Source: Lachnospira sp. UBA5912 (GTDB lineage: Bacteria > Bacillota > Clostridia > Lachnospirales > Lachnospiraceae). Taken from it: a stretch of 8,179 nt of DNA. The stretch spans positions 1-8,179 of the forward strand of contig DJDY01000176.1 of NCBI GenBank assembly GCA_002435585.1, given 5' to 3'. The position numbers were made by a program, and so were the translations under genes. The first letter of the stretch is position 1. Each line of letters begins with the position of its first letter. The notes under the pieces were generated by a model. It worked only from the letters and a program-made list of their open reading frames with translations. It did no database searches and was not told the origin of the DNA. This document shows, piece after piece, positions 1 to 6,609 of the stretch.

Positions 1-16
1 CTTATATCGTCCGTTC

Positions 17-32
17 GTCAACTTACGTTGAC
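17..32 (-). repeat. Short perfect hairpin downstream of the alarmone synthetase
   Basis: Six-base arms GTCAAC/GTTGAC flank a 4-base loop, which reads GTAA (GNRA type) in the sense RNA. It lies 17 nt past the stop codon. No U-tract follows on the sense strand before the window ends, so it cannot be called an intrinsic terminator. It may be a 3' UTR stem or part of a larger structure outside the window. Confidence 0.4.
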
Positions 33-49
33 TTCACTAAACAGTAATA

Positions 50-838
50 TTATTTTATAAGTCCATTAATCCTGCTCTTTACAAGCATCCCACCTATCGT
101 AGGTAATGGTTTTTTTCTTTCCCCTGTTGGTTCTGACTGCTTCTCAGCATCTACTATACGTTTCTTAATCTGCTCCATCTTATAATCAAGATCCGCAAGC
201 TGATCTGCATAATCTGATAATTCAACTGCAAGTGATTCAGCTTCACTATCCGGTATATTCTTCTTATACCTTAACTTATGCTCAACACTTGCCCAGAAAT
301 CCATCGCTATAGTCCTTAACTGTACTTCTACCTTCATAGGACGCTTCTCATTCTGCAGGAATATAGGTATCTCTATTATAAGATGAAGACTTCTGTATCC
401 ACTTTCCTTTGGATGTTTTATGTAATCCTTCATCTCTATAAGTCTGATATCATCCTGCTGTAAAAGACAATCTGCAAGCATATATATATCTTCCGAGAAC
501 GAACATATAACCCTTATACCAGCTATATCTCTTATGTTCTCTTCTATGGACTGCATTGTAAATGGAATCTTTTTCTTGTTAGCTTTCTTAATAATTCCCT
601 CTGTTGACTTAATCCTTGTCTTAATTGACTCTATCGGATTTCTGTCATATTGAAGCGAAAACTGTTCATTAAGGACCTTAAACTTGGTTTCTACTTCCAT
701 AATAGCACATCTGTAATATGCCATAAGCTGATTGAAAGGAAGTGTATTGGCCCTTATAAAATCAAACACCTCATCTGACATAAGATTATCTCTTATAAAT
801 CTTTCTTCTTCCTGTTTTAAAAATTCTTCTACACCCAT
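50..838 (-). CDS. Small alarmone synthetase, (p)ppGpp synthetase of the RelA/SpoT family (YwaC/RelP-like)
   Basis: This is predicted to transfer pyrophosphate from ATP to GDP or GTP to make ppGpp/pppGpp in the cytosol. The 262-residue protein has only the synthetase domain: RDIAGIRV at 103-110 (D104, metal-binding Asp of the family), KDYI at 137-140, GYRSLH at 147-152 (nucleotide-stacking Tyr), EVQLRT at 171-176 (E171, catalytic Glu) and FWASVEHKLRYK at 181-192. No HD hydrolase, TGS or ACT domain is present, so it is a small alarmone synthetase and not a long Rel. From memory, the NPIE and TIAMDFWAS stretches fit YwaC/RelP better than YjbM/RelQ. The last 30 or so residues are basic and family-variable. 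The frame stays open upstream to an ATG at 973. I chose the ATG at 838 because GGGAG sits 9 nt before it, the ATG at 973 has no well-placed SD, and a good promoter (878-886) lies between the two. Confidence 0.93.
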   Translation of the reverse strand: MGVEEFLKQEEERFIRDNLMSDEVFDFIRANTLPFNQLMAYYRCAIMEVETKFKVLNEQFSLQYDRNPIESIKTRIKSTEGIIKKANKKKIPFTMQSIEENIRDIAGIRVICSFSEDIYMLADCLLQQDDIRLIEMKDYIKHPKESGYRSLHLIIEIPIFLQNEKRPMKVEVQLRTIAMDFWASVEHKLRYKKNIPDSEAESLAVELSDYADQLADLDYKMEQIKKRIVDAEKQSEPTGERKKPLPTIGGMLVKSRINGLIK

Positions 839-877
839 GTGTACATACTCCCATTTTATCTTAATTATTTTATCATA

Positions 878-886
878 ATTATAGCA
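878..886 (-). promoter_or_regulatory. Extended -10 promoter for the alarmone synthetase gene
   Basis: On the minus strand the sequence TGCTATAAT gives a perfect TATAAT preceded by TGn (extended -10). It places transcription start near 871, about 30 nt before the ATG at 838 and upstream of its GGGAG site. No good -35 box is seen, which is normal for extended -10 promoters. A 5-bp stem (892-896 with 901-905) sits where a -35 would be. Confidence 0.5.
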
Positions 887-1031
887 AATACTGCTTCTAC
901 AAGCATCTCCGTTAACCAGTCTAATCCTGCCTGCAGATACTTTAAGCTGTCCGTTCCCTGTTCTTAAAAGCATGCCTGTTAATCAGCTTATTCCAAACAA
1001 AAAATATAATAGACAAAAATATACTAACACT

Positions 1032-1060
1032 AGGCTACCCCACATACTATAAAATGTCAA
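1032..1060 (-). promoter_or_regulatory. Possible distal promoter, perfect -35 but weak -10
   Basis: A consensus TTGACA (1055-1060) is followed after 17 nt by TAGCCT (1032-1037), which keeps only the first two and last bases of TATAAT. It lies just past the sufB terminator-like hairpin and would give a leader of about 190 nt before the alarmone synthetase. The weak -10 suggests low or activator-dependent use. Confidence 0.3.
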
Positions 1061-1072
1061 TTAAACATACAT

Positions 1073-1133
1073 AAAAAATACTGTCTAAAGTGTAATTCAA
1101 ATGTTAATAATGAATAAATCACCTCAGACAGTA
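1073..1133 (-). terminator. Probable Rho-independent terminator of sufCB
   Basis: In sense orientation TACTGTCT (1126-1133) pairs perfectly with AGACAGTA (1079-1086), and TTTTTTAT follows directly. The 39-nt interior can form further short helices (GTG/CAC, TTCA/TGAA) separated by small internal loops. It lies 130 nt past the sufB stop. The long interior makes it less certain than the terminator at 3166-3208. Confidence 0.6.
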
Positions 1134-1217
1134 ATATCAACAGCAAAACTTTTAATAATTTATGCTGGCAATTCATGTATTGTAATGTATATAATAACAT
1201 ATACGATACACATCCTA

Positions 1218-1253
1218 TGTATATAATATATAACATATAATACATTATATACA
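1218..1253. repeat. AT-only inverted repeat just past sufB
   Basis: Perfect 10-base arms TGTATATAAT (1218-1227) and ATTATATACA (1244-1253) flank a 16-base AT-rich spacer, starting 10 nt after the sufB stop codon. A second small palindrome, GTATAT-AATAAC-ATATAC, lies a little further downstream. A 65-codon reading frame (TTG start) crosses this region and the terminator, but it has no SD site and looks like a composition artefact. Confidence 0.45.
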
Positions 1254-1262
1254 ATATAAATT

Positions 1263-2180
1263 CTAACTCAAGAATCCATTAACGATCTGTTCTTCTGCTT
1301 CCTGCTCTGTAAGACCAAGTGTCATAAGCTTTATCAGCTGATCGCCAGCTATCTTACCTATCGCAGCCTCATGTATAAGACTGGCATCGACACTGTTTGC
1401 TTTAAGCTGTGGACTTGCTGTAACGCATGCATTATCCATAATAATAGCATCGCATGAACTATGTCCGGCACAACGCGTATTTCCATTTATCCTGCTGACA
1501 AATTCCTGATAACTTTTATCTCTGGCTACACTTCTTGACACAACGTCCACTGATGCATCTTCACCATTAACGTCCATATCAAACTCAGTCTTTGCATGCT
1601 GCTCTCCTGTTGTCATGATATTTTCATGAATAGTAAGTCTGGAACCTGCCGCCATATCGCCGCTTGTCTGCCTTAATGTATCATCTATCCCTGATATCTG
1701 TGAAGTTTCCATATCCATAACAGCACCATCTTCAAGATGAACTATAGTTGTGGGATTCATCAAACGTTTTCCATGACCTTCACCCTCTCCGTAATGTTTC
1801 TCTATATATCTTAACCTGGCATTCTTTCCCACGTAAAATGTATGAATACCATCATGTGCTGATGTCTCGTCACCACAGTTGTGTATTCCACATCCAGCTA
1901 TTATCGTTACATCCGCATCCTCACCTATATGAAAATCATTATATACAAGATCCTTAAGACCTGTCTGACTTATGATAACTGGAATATGAACACTTTCATT
2001 CTTAGTTCCCGGCTTGATATATATATCTATTCCTGGCTTATCCTCTTTCGTAACTATATCTATGTTAGCAGTTGTATTTCGTGCAGCTGCCTTTCCATTT
2101 GCTCTGATATTGTATGCTCCTACAGGAAGTGCATCAAGTTCAGCTACCTCATGTAAAAGCTTCTTCTCTATTGCATCCAT
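1263..2180 (-). CDS. sufB: SufB/SufD-family Fe-S cluster scaffold protein, short SufB type (SmsB-like)
   Basis: This is the predicted scaffold partner of SufC on which Fe-S clusters are built in the cytosol. At 305 residues it lacks much of the N-terminal part of E. coli SufB (about 495 aa) and is essentially the beta-helix core plus the helical C-terminus. The C-terminal signature is clear: SCDAIIMDNAC at 242-252, LIHEAAIGKIAGDQL at 268-282 and EEQIVNGF at 296-303. Aligned by eye to E. coli SufB, C243 matches C405, H270 matches H433 and E271 matches E434, the proposed nascent-cluster ligands. That favours SufB over SufD function. Other cysteines are C97 and C102 (GCGIHNCGD), C237 and C252. 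The start is fixed by an in-frame TAG directly before the ATG, with AAAGGA 10 nt upstream. It lies 120 nt after sufC and is presumably co-transcribed with it. The known family analogue is the minimal SMS system (SmsCB). Confidence 0.9.
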   Translation of the reverse strand: MDAIEKKLLHEVAELDALPVGAYNIRANGKAAARNTTANIDIVTKEDKPGIDIYIKPGTKNESVHIPVIISQTGLKDLVYNDFHIGEDADVTIIAGCGIHNCGDETSAHDGIHTFYVGKNARLRYIEKHYGEGEGHGKRLMNPTTIVHLEDGAVMDMETSQISGIDDTLRQTSGDMAAGSRLTIHENIMTTGEQHAKTEFDMDVNGEDASVDVVSRSVARDKSYQEFVSRINGNTRCAGHSSCDAIIMDNACVTASPQLKANSVDASLIHEAAIGKIAGDQLIKLMTLGLTEQEAEEQIVNGFLS

Positions 2181-2300
2181 CTATATGATATCCTTTCCTA
2201 CTACATAATCCATTCCTTTTTTAGAATTATTTATTATAAATGTATCTTATCTGATTCATAGACCAGAATAACTTATTTAATCTTTCATCTGACCACATTA

Positions 2301-2999
2301 TTAACATACTGATGAATTCGTTCCCTCAAGCAGCTGTGGAAGTATATCATCTTTATCTCCACACTTATCTATAGTTCCGTCTTTAATAACAACTATCTTA
2401 TCGGCTATATCCAGTATTCTTTCCTGATGGCTTATAATTATGATACTTCCATGATTAGTTTCATGCATCTCCTCAAATACCTTAATAAGATTCTGGAAGC
2501 TCCATAGATCAATTCCTGCCTCCGGCTCATCAAACAATGACAACTTAGTACCTCTTGCCCTTATCATGGCTATCTCTATCCTTTTTAACTCGCCACCGGA
2601 AAGGCTGCTGTTAAGTTCTCTGTTAATATAATCCTTTGCATGAAGCCCTACTTCTTCAAGATAATCATTCAATTCACTATACGTGACCTCTTTGCCTGCT
2701 GCAAGCCTTAACAAATCTCTTACCTTTAATCCCTTGAACCTTACCGGCTGCTGGAAAGCAAAGCTTATTCCTTCTTTTGCCCTGTCTGTAATACTCATAT
2801 TAGTAATATCCACACCATCAAGAATAATACTTCCATTAGTGGGCTGATATATACCAGCTATAATCTTTGCCAGAGTTGACTTACCACCACCATTAGGTCC
2901 AGTAACAGCTACAAACCTTTCATCGACTTTTAAATTAATATCATGTAATATCTCCATACCATCCTCTGTGGTATATCCGACATGATTAAGCTCTAACAT
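2301..2999 (-). CDS. sufC: SufC, Fe-S cluster assembly ABC ATPase
   Basis: SufC is a soluble ABC-type ATPase whose dimerisation drives conformational change in the SufB/SufD scaffold during Fe-S cluster assembly. It is not a transporter subunit. The 232-residue protein is close to the usual length of about 250. Visible motifs are Walker A GPNGGGKST (34-42), Q-loop FQQPVRFKG (82-90), ABC signature LSGGELKR (133-140), Walker B LSLFDEPEAGIDLWSF (153-168) and the switch histidine H191 in ISHQER. The run DEPEAGID and the PVRFKG segment are characteristic of SufC and separate it from transporter ATPases. The start is well supported by GGAGG 7 nt before the ATG. It is the first gene of a two-gene unit with the SufB-type scaffold, bounded upstream by a strong terminator (3166-3208). 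No sufS, sufU, sufD or iscU lies in the window. Confidence 0.95.
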   Translation of the reverse strand: MLELNHVGYTTEDGMEILHDINLKVDERFVAVTGPNGGGKSTLAKIIAGIYQPTNGSIILDGVDITNMSITDRAKEGISFAFQQPVRFKGLKVRDLLRLAAGKEVTYSELNDYLEEVGLHAKDYINRELNSSLSGGELKRIEIAMIRARGTKLSLFDEPEAGIDLWSFQNLIKVFEEMHETNHGSIIIISHQERILDIADKIVVIKDGTIDKCGDKDDILPQLLEGTNSSVC

Positions 3000-3074
3000 T
3001 ATTGTCCTCCGTTCATAACTAACTCATATAAATTATGCATATAAACACAATTAAATACTATAAATAATCCTATA

Positions 3075-3086
3075 TACCCTTGGGTA
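3075..3086. promoter_or_regulatory. GC-rich 12-bp palindrome in the sufC leader, candidate operator
   Basis: TACCCTTGGGTA is a perfect inverted repeat (TACCC/GGGTA) around a 2-base centre, set in otherwise AT-rich DNA 76 nt before the sufC start. Given the downstream genes, an Fe-S or redox-responsive regulator such as an Rrf2-family protein would be a reasonable binder. That is inference, as I do not recognise the motif as a known site. Confidence 0.35.
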
Positions 3087-3107
3087 ATTGTGATTAATCC
3101 ACCACAT

Positions 3108-3137
3108 ATATTAACATATAACTGTTAGAATAATCAA
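3108..3137 (-). promoter_or_regulatory. Candidate sufCB promoter
   Basis: TTGATT (3132-3137) and TAATAT (3108-3113) are separated by 18 nt, and the -10 is preceded by TGT (extended -10 form). It lies between the terminator of the preceding gene and sufC. Predicted transcription start is near 3101, which puts the palindrome at 3075-3086 about 15-26 nt inside the transcript. Confidence 0.4.
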
Positions 3138-3165
3138 TGCGCAGTATTATTTCTTTATGCTTTTT

Positions 3166-3208
3166 ACAGAAAAAGCCGTTACACTAATTATTACTCAGTG
3201 TAACGGCT
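3166..3208 (-). terminator. Rho-independent terminator after the DUF5662-like gene
   Basis: A perfect 12-bp stem (AGCCGTTACACT, 3174-3185, with AGTGTAACGGCT, 3197-3208) closes an 11-nt loop. In sense orientation it is followed by TTTTTCTG. It begins 38 nt after the stop codon at 3246. The flank on the other strand (CATTTT) is a poorer T-tract, so it is mainly a minus-strand terminator. Confidence 0.92.
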
Positions 3209-3245
3209 CATTTTATGAAAAATGTGATGTATATTCATATATATA

Positions 3246-3797
3246 TCACTTAAGCACATGTTCTTTTATATATGAAAACGTATAGTCTTCACCCTTTTCA
3301 GCTAACATAACAAGAAGACTGTAAAGTAATTCTTTAGTCTTTGGATGTATTATATAATGATCCATACCTCTTTTGAAATATTCCAGTGAATCTGAATCTT
3401 TGTACTTTTCCTTATTATATGTCTTACTTGCTGCTACTCTGTCACAAAACATCTCAACAACATACTTCACTGGCATTTCCATACCTATAAGACTTCCATT
3501 GCCACCTTTAGCCGGATAATCTATCCAATACTCATAATGGTGCTTATTACGCCCTTTATGGTGAAGCCATGCTGTAGAACATCCTTCTGCTTCTCTTTGT
3601 GCATTATTAGGACTTCTGTTTCCCTGATAATATTTTACTCCTGGAATGAATTCTGTAGGACTATACTTCGACATGTCATGTAATAATCCCTGCTTATACA
3701 GTCCAACCCTGAAGCAATTCTTCATAACCTGGAATTTATGGTGATTGATAGTATTCAGATGTCCAAAAAAATTATGAAAAAATACTGCTGGTTTCAT
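3246..3797 (-). CDS. DUF5662-like protein, His-rich and probably metal-binding
   Basis: I recognise this as resembling the DUF5662 family found in Clostridia; its biochemical function is unknown. Taking the ATG at 3797 it has 183 residues. In that numbering the conserved features are HxxTINHHK near 13-21, GLLHDMSKYSPTEF at 37-50 (H40, D41), GVKYYQG at 53-59, AWLHHKGRNKHHYEYW at 76-91 (paired histidines 79-80 and 86-87), and a helix with MFCDRVAA (D119). The spaced His, HD and HH motifs recall HD-domain metal phosphohydrolases, but that link is inference. No signal peptide or membrane segment is seen. The frame also has an ATG at 3806, but AAAGG abuts that codon with no spacing, whereas it stands 7 nt before the ATG at 3797, so the shorter form is preferred. 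It follows ppk1 by about 180 nt and ends at a strong terminator. Confidence 0.85.
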   Translation of the reverse strand: MKPAVFFHNFFGHLNTINHHKFQVMKNCFRVGLYKQGLLHDMSKYSPTEFIPGVKYYQGNRSPNNAQREAEGCSTAWLHHKGRNKHHYEYWIDYPAKGGNGSLIGMEMPVKYVVEMFCDRVAASKTYNKEKYKDSDSLEYFKRGMDHYIIHPKTKELLYSLLVMLAEKGEDYTFSYIKEHVLK

Positions 3798-3825
3798 ATA
3801 TGCCATCCTTTACTTTTGTTTCTAT

Positions 3826-3853
3826 CATTTAACATACTTATAAAGTGTATCAA
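3826..3853 (-). promoter_or_regulatory. Weak candidate promoter for the DUF5662-like gene
   Basis: TTGATA (3848-3853), 16 nt, then TAAATG (3826-3831) preceded by TGT. Start of transcription would be near 3819, about 20 nt before the preferred ATG. No clear terminator was found between ppk1 and this site, so read-through from ppk1 is equally possible. Confidence 0.3.
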
Positions 3854-3929
3854 ATTAAAAAATAAATTCAAGCAGTTAATAAATATTTTATTTTTATGCT
3901 TCTGTCTCTTTCATCACATCATTATCCAT

Positions 3930-3957
3930 ATGCAGCTTAAATCATATGCCGCCTGCT
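3930..3957. repeat. Short repeated GCxGCATATG motif after ppk1
   Basis: In sense orientation GCGGCATATG and GCTGCATATG occur as a direct repeat (9 of 10 bases alike) with six bases between. Because CATATG is self-complementary, the two copies can also pair as a 6-bp stem. No U-run follows, so it is not a standard terminator. Confidence 0.35.
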
Positions 3958-3975
3958 AAATAATATGTATATAAT

Positions 3976-6609
3976 CTACTTCTGCTGTGCCTTCTTTACC
4001 GCTTCGTCATAGAAATATTCCTGCGAATTAAGTCTTGTTTCTCCATCCTTTATATCTTTTCTATAATAGTTTCCATCAGAAGCCATAACTCTTGCTTTTA
4101 CATTATCAGATAACATAATATTAAACATATGAAGAATTCTTTCTTTAATAGTAGCATCATATACAGGAGCTGCAACTTCAACTCTTCTTATTGTATTTCT
4201 TGTCATGAAATCAGCCGATGATATATATACTTTTGCAGTATTTCCTTTTCCAAATATATATATACGTGAATGTTCAAGAAATCTTCCTACTATGCTTGTG
4301 ATTGTTATGTTGTGTGTATACCCTTCTATTCCAGCTATCATACAACTTATACCTCTTATTATCATATCCACCTTAACACCACTCATAGAAGCCTCGACCA
4401 GTTTTTCTATAATAGTTTTATCAGTAAGTGAATTAATCTTAACACCTATATATGCTTCCTCTCCTCTCTTAGCCTTATCAATCTCATCATCTATAAGGTT
4501 AAGTATTTTATTCTGCAGGCACTTAGGTGCAACAAGAAGATGCTCTGTATGCTCAACAACATCACCAAGTCCAAGATTATTAAACACATCAGCTGTTTCT
4601 CTTGCTATATCCTTATTTGATGTGATAAGAGAAAGGTCAGTGTATAATTTGGCTGTCTTTTCGTTAAAGTTACCAGTTCCAACATGTGTTATATACTTGA
4701 ATTCCTCGCCATCCTTATATGTTATAAGACACAGCTTTGAATGTACCTTAATATGGTCTATTCCATATATAATCTTGCATCCGGCTTCCTCAAGACGTCT
4801 CGACCACTCTATATTATTTTCTTCATCGAATCTTGCCCTCAGTTCAACAAGTACAACAACTTCCTTGCCATTCTCTGCTGCTTCTATAAGTGCCTCTACT
4901 ATCTGCGAATTCTTGGCAACCCTGTAAAGAGTCATCTTGATAGATAATACTCTTTCATCATTTCCTGCTTCATTCAACAGATTGATAAATGGATGCATAC
5001 TTTCATATGGGTAGCTTAGCAGGACATCTTTTTTAGCTATCTGTTCTATAATAGACTGCTTGGAATCTATATACTTGGAATTCTGTGGAACTCTTCTTTC
5101 ATAGAACAATTCTTTCCTTGCACGTAAGTCATCCTGTATCTTTGATATGAAAGACATCTCAAGTGGAGATTCTGAATAGAATACCTGCTTCTTATCAAGC
5201 TTTAATTCCCTGCATAAAGCTGATATAACCTTATCGTCAAGAACTCTTGAATATTCCAGCTTTACAGGGCATAGCCTTCTTCTTTCCTTTATAAGATGTT
5301 CCATGGTATCCCTGTAATCCATGTCTTCATCAAAAAACGCCTCATCCATATCTATATCTGCATTTCTTATGATTCTTATAAGAGACTTGCTCTTCACACT
5401 ATACTTTTTGAATATTTTAGGCAAAAAATGCAGTATAAGTTCTTCAACAAGCATATATTTACGGCTGTCTGATGGTATAGGAATAAGTCTGTCAAATATA
5501 CCATTACTGCATGGCACAAGTCCTATTTTATCATTATTCTTAGAACCTAACAGTGCAACTGCATATATTTCTTTATTCTTAAGAAATGGAAATGGATTCT
5601 TCTTTCCTATAACCTGTGGCGATAATATCGGAAGTATAGACTTGTTAAAATAATTCTCAAGATATACAGCATCAGAATATTCCACATCATTAAAACTTAT
5701 AAGCTTAACTCCCTGATTGTCAAACTCATACATAAGCTTTGCATATATCTTATCTTTTTTATGCAAGAGTTCCCTTGTATGAGTAAACACTGCATCTAAC
5801 TGCTGCTCTGCCGTCATCATAGACTTATTGTCAAAACCTGTTGTCATCTCCTGCTTGCTTTTCTTTGCAAGAACCATCTGGTCGTATAATGAACCAACTC
5901 TTACCATATAAAACTCATCAAGATTACTATTAAATATAGAAACAAATGTAAGCCTCTCGCATAAAGGAACTCTTGAATCATCAGCTTCATCTATAACTCT
6001 TTCATTAAACTTAAGCCATGACAACTCTCTGTTGGCAAAAAAAGGCATTTTTTCACCTTTTTTATGATACTTTTCTTCGATTTCTTTTAACTTTTTATGA
6101 ACGTCTTCAGCTTTGTTATCATCTGCCTTCTCACTACTTCTGTCTATAAGCTCAACTATTTCTACTTTGTTACCGTGGCCGGAATTATTATCAACATTGC
6201 CATTGCTGACAATATTATTGATATTTTCATTATTAACAATATTTTCATTAACGTCGTTATCTGTATTCATATACTTGCTGTTATCTTCTATCATATCTTT
6301 ATTTATATCATTTTTGATTTCGCTATTATTTATCATACTTTCTCCAGTAATATGTGAATTTTCATTAATTTTTCTTTCTAAATCGTTATCATAATATGAC
6401 TCTTCTTTTATAAATTTATATGAATCATTCAGTTTACCTGCATCTTTTAGCTGCTCATGACTGCTTTCTACAGCACTTCCTACAACAGCTTTATTATCAT
6501 TTTTACTGGCAGTAACATCTTGTTGATTCTTTCTTCCCTGCGATGATGTATCCTTTTCGCCTTTCATCCTGTTAAATATATTCTTTATATTATCTAATCT
6601 CCAAAACAT
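3976..6609 (-). CDS. ppk1: Polyphosphate kinase 1 with a long Asn-rich N-terminal extension
   Basis: PPK1 reversibly polymerises the gamma-phosphate of ATP into inorganic polyphosphate. Of 877 residues, about 189-877 form a complete PPK1 core (689 residues; E. coli PPK has 688). Key features are FANRELSWLKFN (191-202, N193 for adenine contact), NSNLDEFYMVRVG (228-239), TLYR (560-563) and RARFDEENNIEW (591-602, Mg-binding arginines R563 and R593), KVHSK (621-625, H623, the phosphorylated His), THVGTGNFNEKTAKLYTD (641-658) and FLEHSR (777-782, H780). Residues 1-187 are not part of the family fold: charged, Asn/Asp/Glu/Lys-rich (for example NENIVNNENINNIVSNGN, 121-138), probably disordered, ending in a Lys/Glu helix. 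The first ATG lies 16 bp inside pfkA with AAAGG 10 nt before it, implying translational coupling. A second start at 6048 (M188) has AGGTGA 4 nt upstream and would give a canonical 690-residue enzyme. Confidence 0.95.
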   Translation of the reverse strand: MFWRLDNIKNIFNRMKGEKDTSSQGRKNQQDVTASKNDNKAVVGSAVESSHEQLKDAGKLNDSYKFIKEESYYDNDLERKINENSHITGESMINNSEIKNDINKDMIEDNSKYMNTDNDVNENIVNNENINNIVSNGNVDNNSGHGNKVEIVELIDRSSEKADDNKAEDVHKKLKEIEEKYHKKGEKMPFFANRELSWLKFNERVIDEADDSRVPLCERLTFVSIFNSNLDEFYMVRVGSLYDQMVLAKKSKQEMTTGFDNKSMMTAEQQLDAVFTHTRELLHKKDKIYAKLMYEFDNQGVKLISFNDVEYSDAVYLENYFNKSILPILSPQVIGKKNPFPFLKNKEIYAVALLGSKNNDKIGLVPCSNGIFDRLIPIPSDSRKYMLVEELILHFLPKIFKKYSVKSKSLIRIIRNADIDMDEAFFDEDMDYRDTMEHLIKERRRLCPVKLEYSRVLDDKVISALCRELKLDKKQVFYSESPLEMSFISKIQDDLRARKELFYERRVPQNSKYIDSKQSIIEQIAKKDVLLSYPYESMHPFINLLNEAGNDERVLSIKMTLYRVAKNSQIVEALIEAAENGKEVVVLVELRARFDEENNIEWSRRLEEAGCKIIYGIDHIKVHSKLCLITYKDGEEFKYITHVGTGNFNEKTAKLYTDLSLITSNKDIARETADVFNNLGLGDVVEHTEHLLVAPKCLQNKILNLIDDEIDKAKRGEEAYIGVKINSLTDKTIIEKLVEASMSGVKVDMIIRGISCMIAGIEGYTHNITITSIVGRFLEHSRIYIFGKGNTAKVYISSADFMTRNTIRRVEVAAPVYDATIKERILHMFNIMLSDNVKARVMASDGNYYRKDIKDGETRLNSQEYFYDEAVKKAQQK
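6049..6058 (-). promoter_or_regulatory. Internal Shine-Dalgarno site before the canonical PPK1 start
   Basis: In sense orientation AGGTGA followed by AAAA precedes ATG (6046-6048), codon 188 of the long frame. This matches the 3' half of the SD consensus at the expected short distance. The encoded Met begins MPFFANRELSW, exactly where ordinary PPK1 proteins begin. The bases also encode Lys-Gly-Glu-Lys, so chance cannot be excluded. Confidence 0.45.

Noticed and set aside
1057..1254. 65-codon minus-strand frame rich in Tyr, Leu and Ile between sufB and the alarmone synthetase
   Set aside because: It starts with TTG, has no SD site, crosses the sufB terminator-like hairpin, and its composition follows from AT-only repeats.
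1748..2208. Three plus-strand frames opposite sufB
   Set aside because: They overlap each other and a well-supported SufB-type gene, and their products are low-complexity.
2247..2271. Bulged hairpin between sufC and sufB
   Set aside because: Seven pairs with a bulge and no U-tract. Probably chance; no reason to split the two genes into separate transcripts.
3856..3898. A/T-only stem (AAAAATAAA with TTTATTTTT) between ppk1 and the DUF5662-like gene as a ppk1 terminator
   Set aside because: A stem made only of A-T pairs with a 20-nt loop is too weak to call a terminator, and such pairings arise easily in this composition.
4205..4927. 240-codon plus-strand frame opposite ppk1
   Set aside because: It lies antisense inside the strongly conserved PPK1 core, and its Ser/Leu/Ile-rich product has no recognisable motif.
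6097..6394. Plus-strand hydrophobic frames opposite the Asn-rich part of ppk1
   Set aside because: The Ile/Leu/Ser-rich translation is the mirror of Asn/Asp/Glu-rich codons on the other strand. No SD site or family resemblance was seen.
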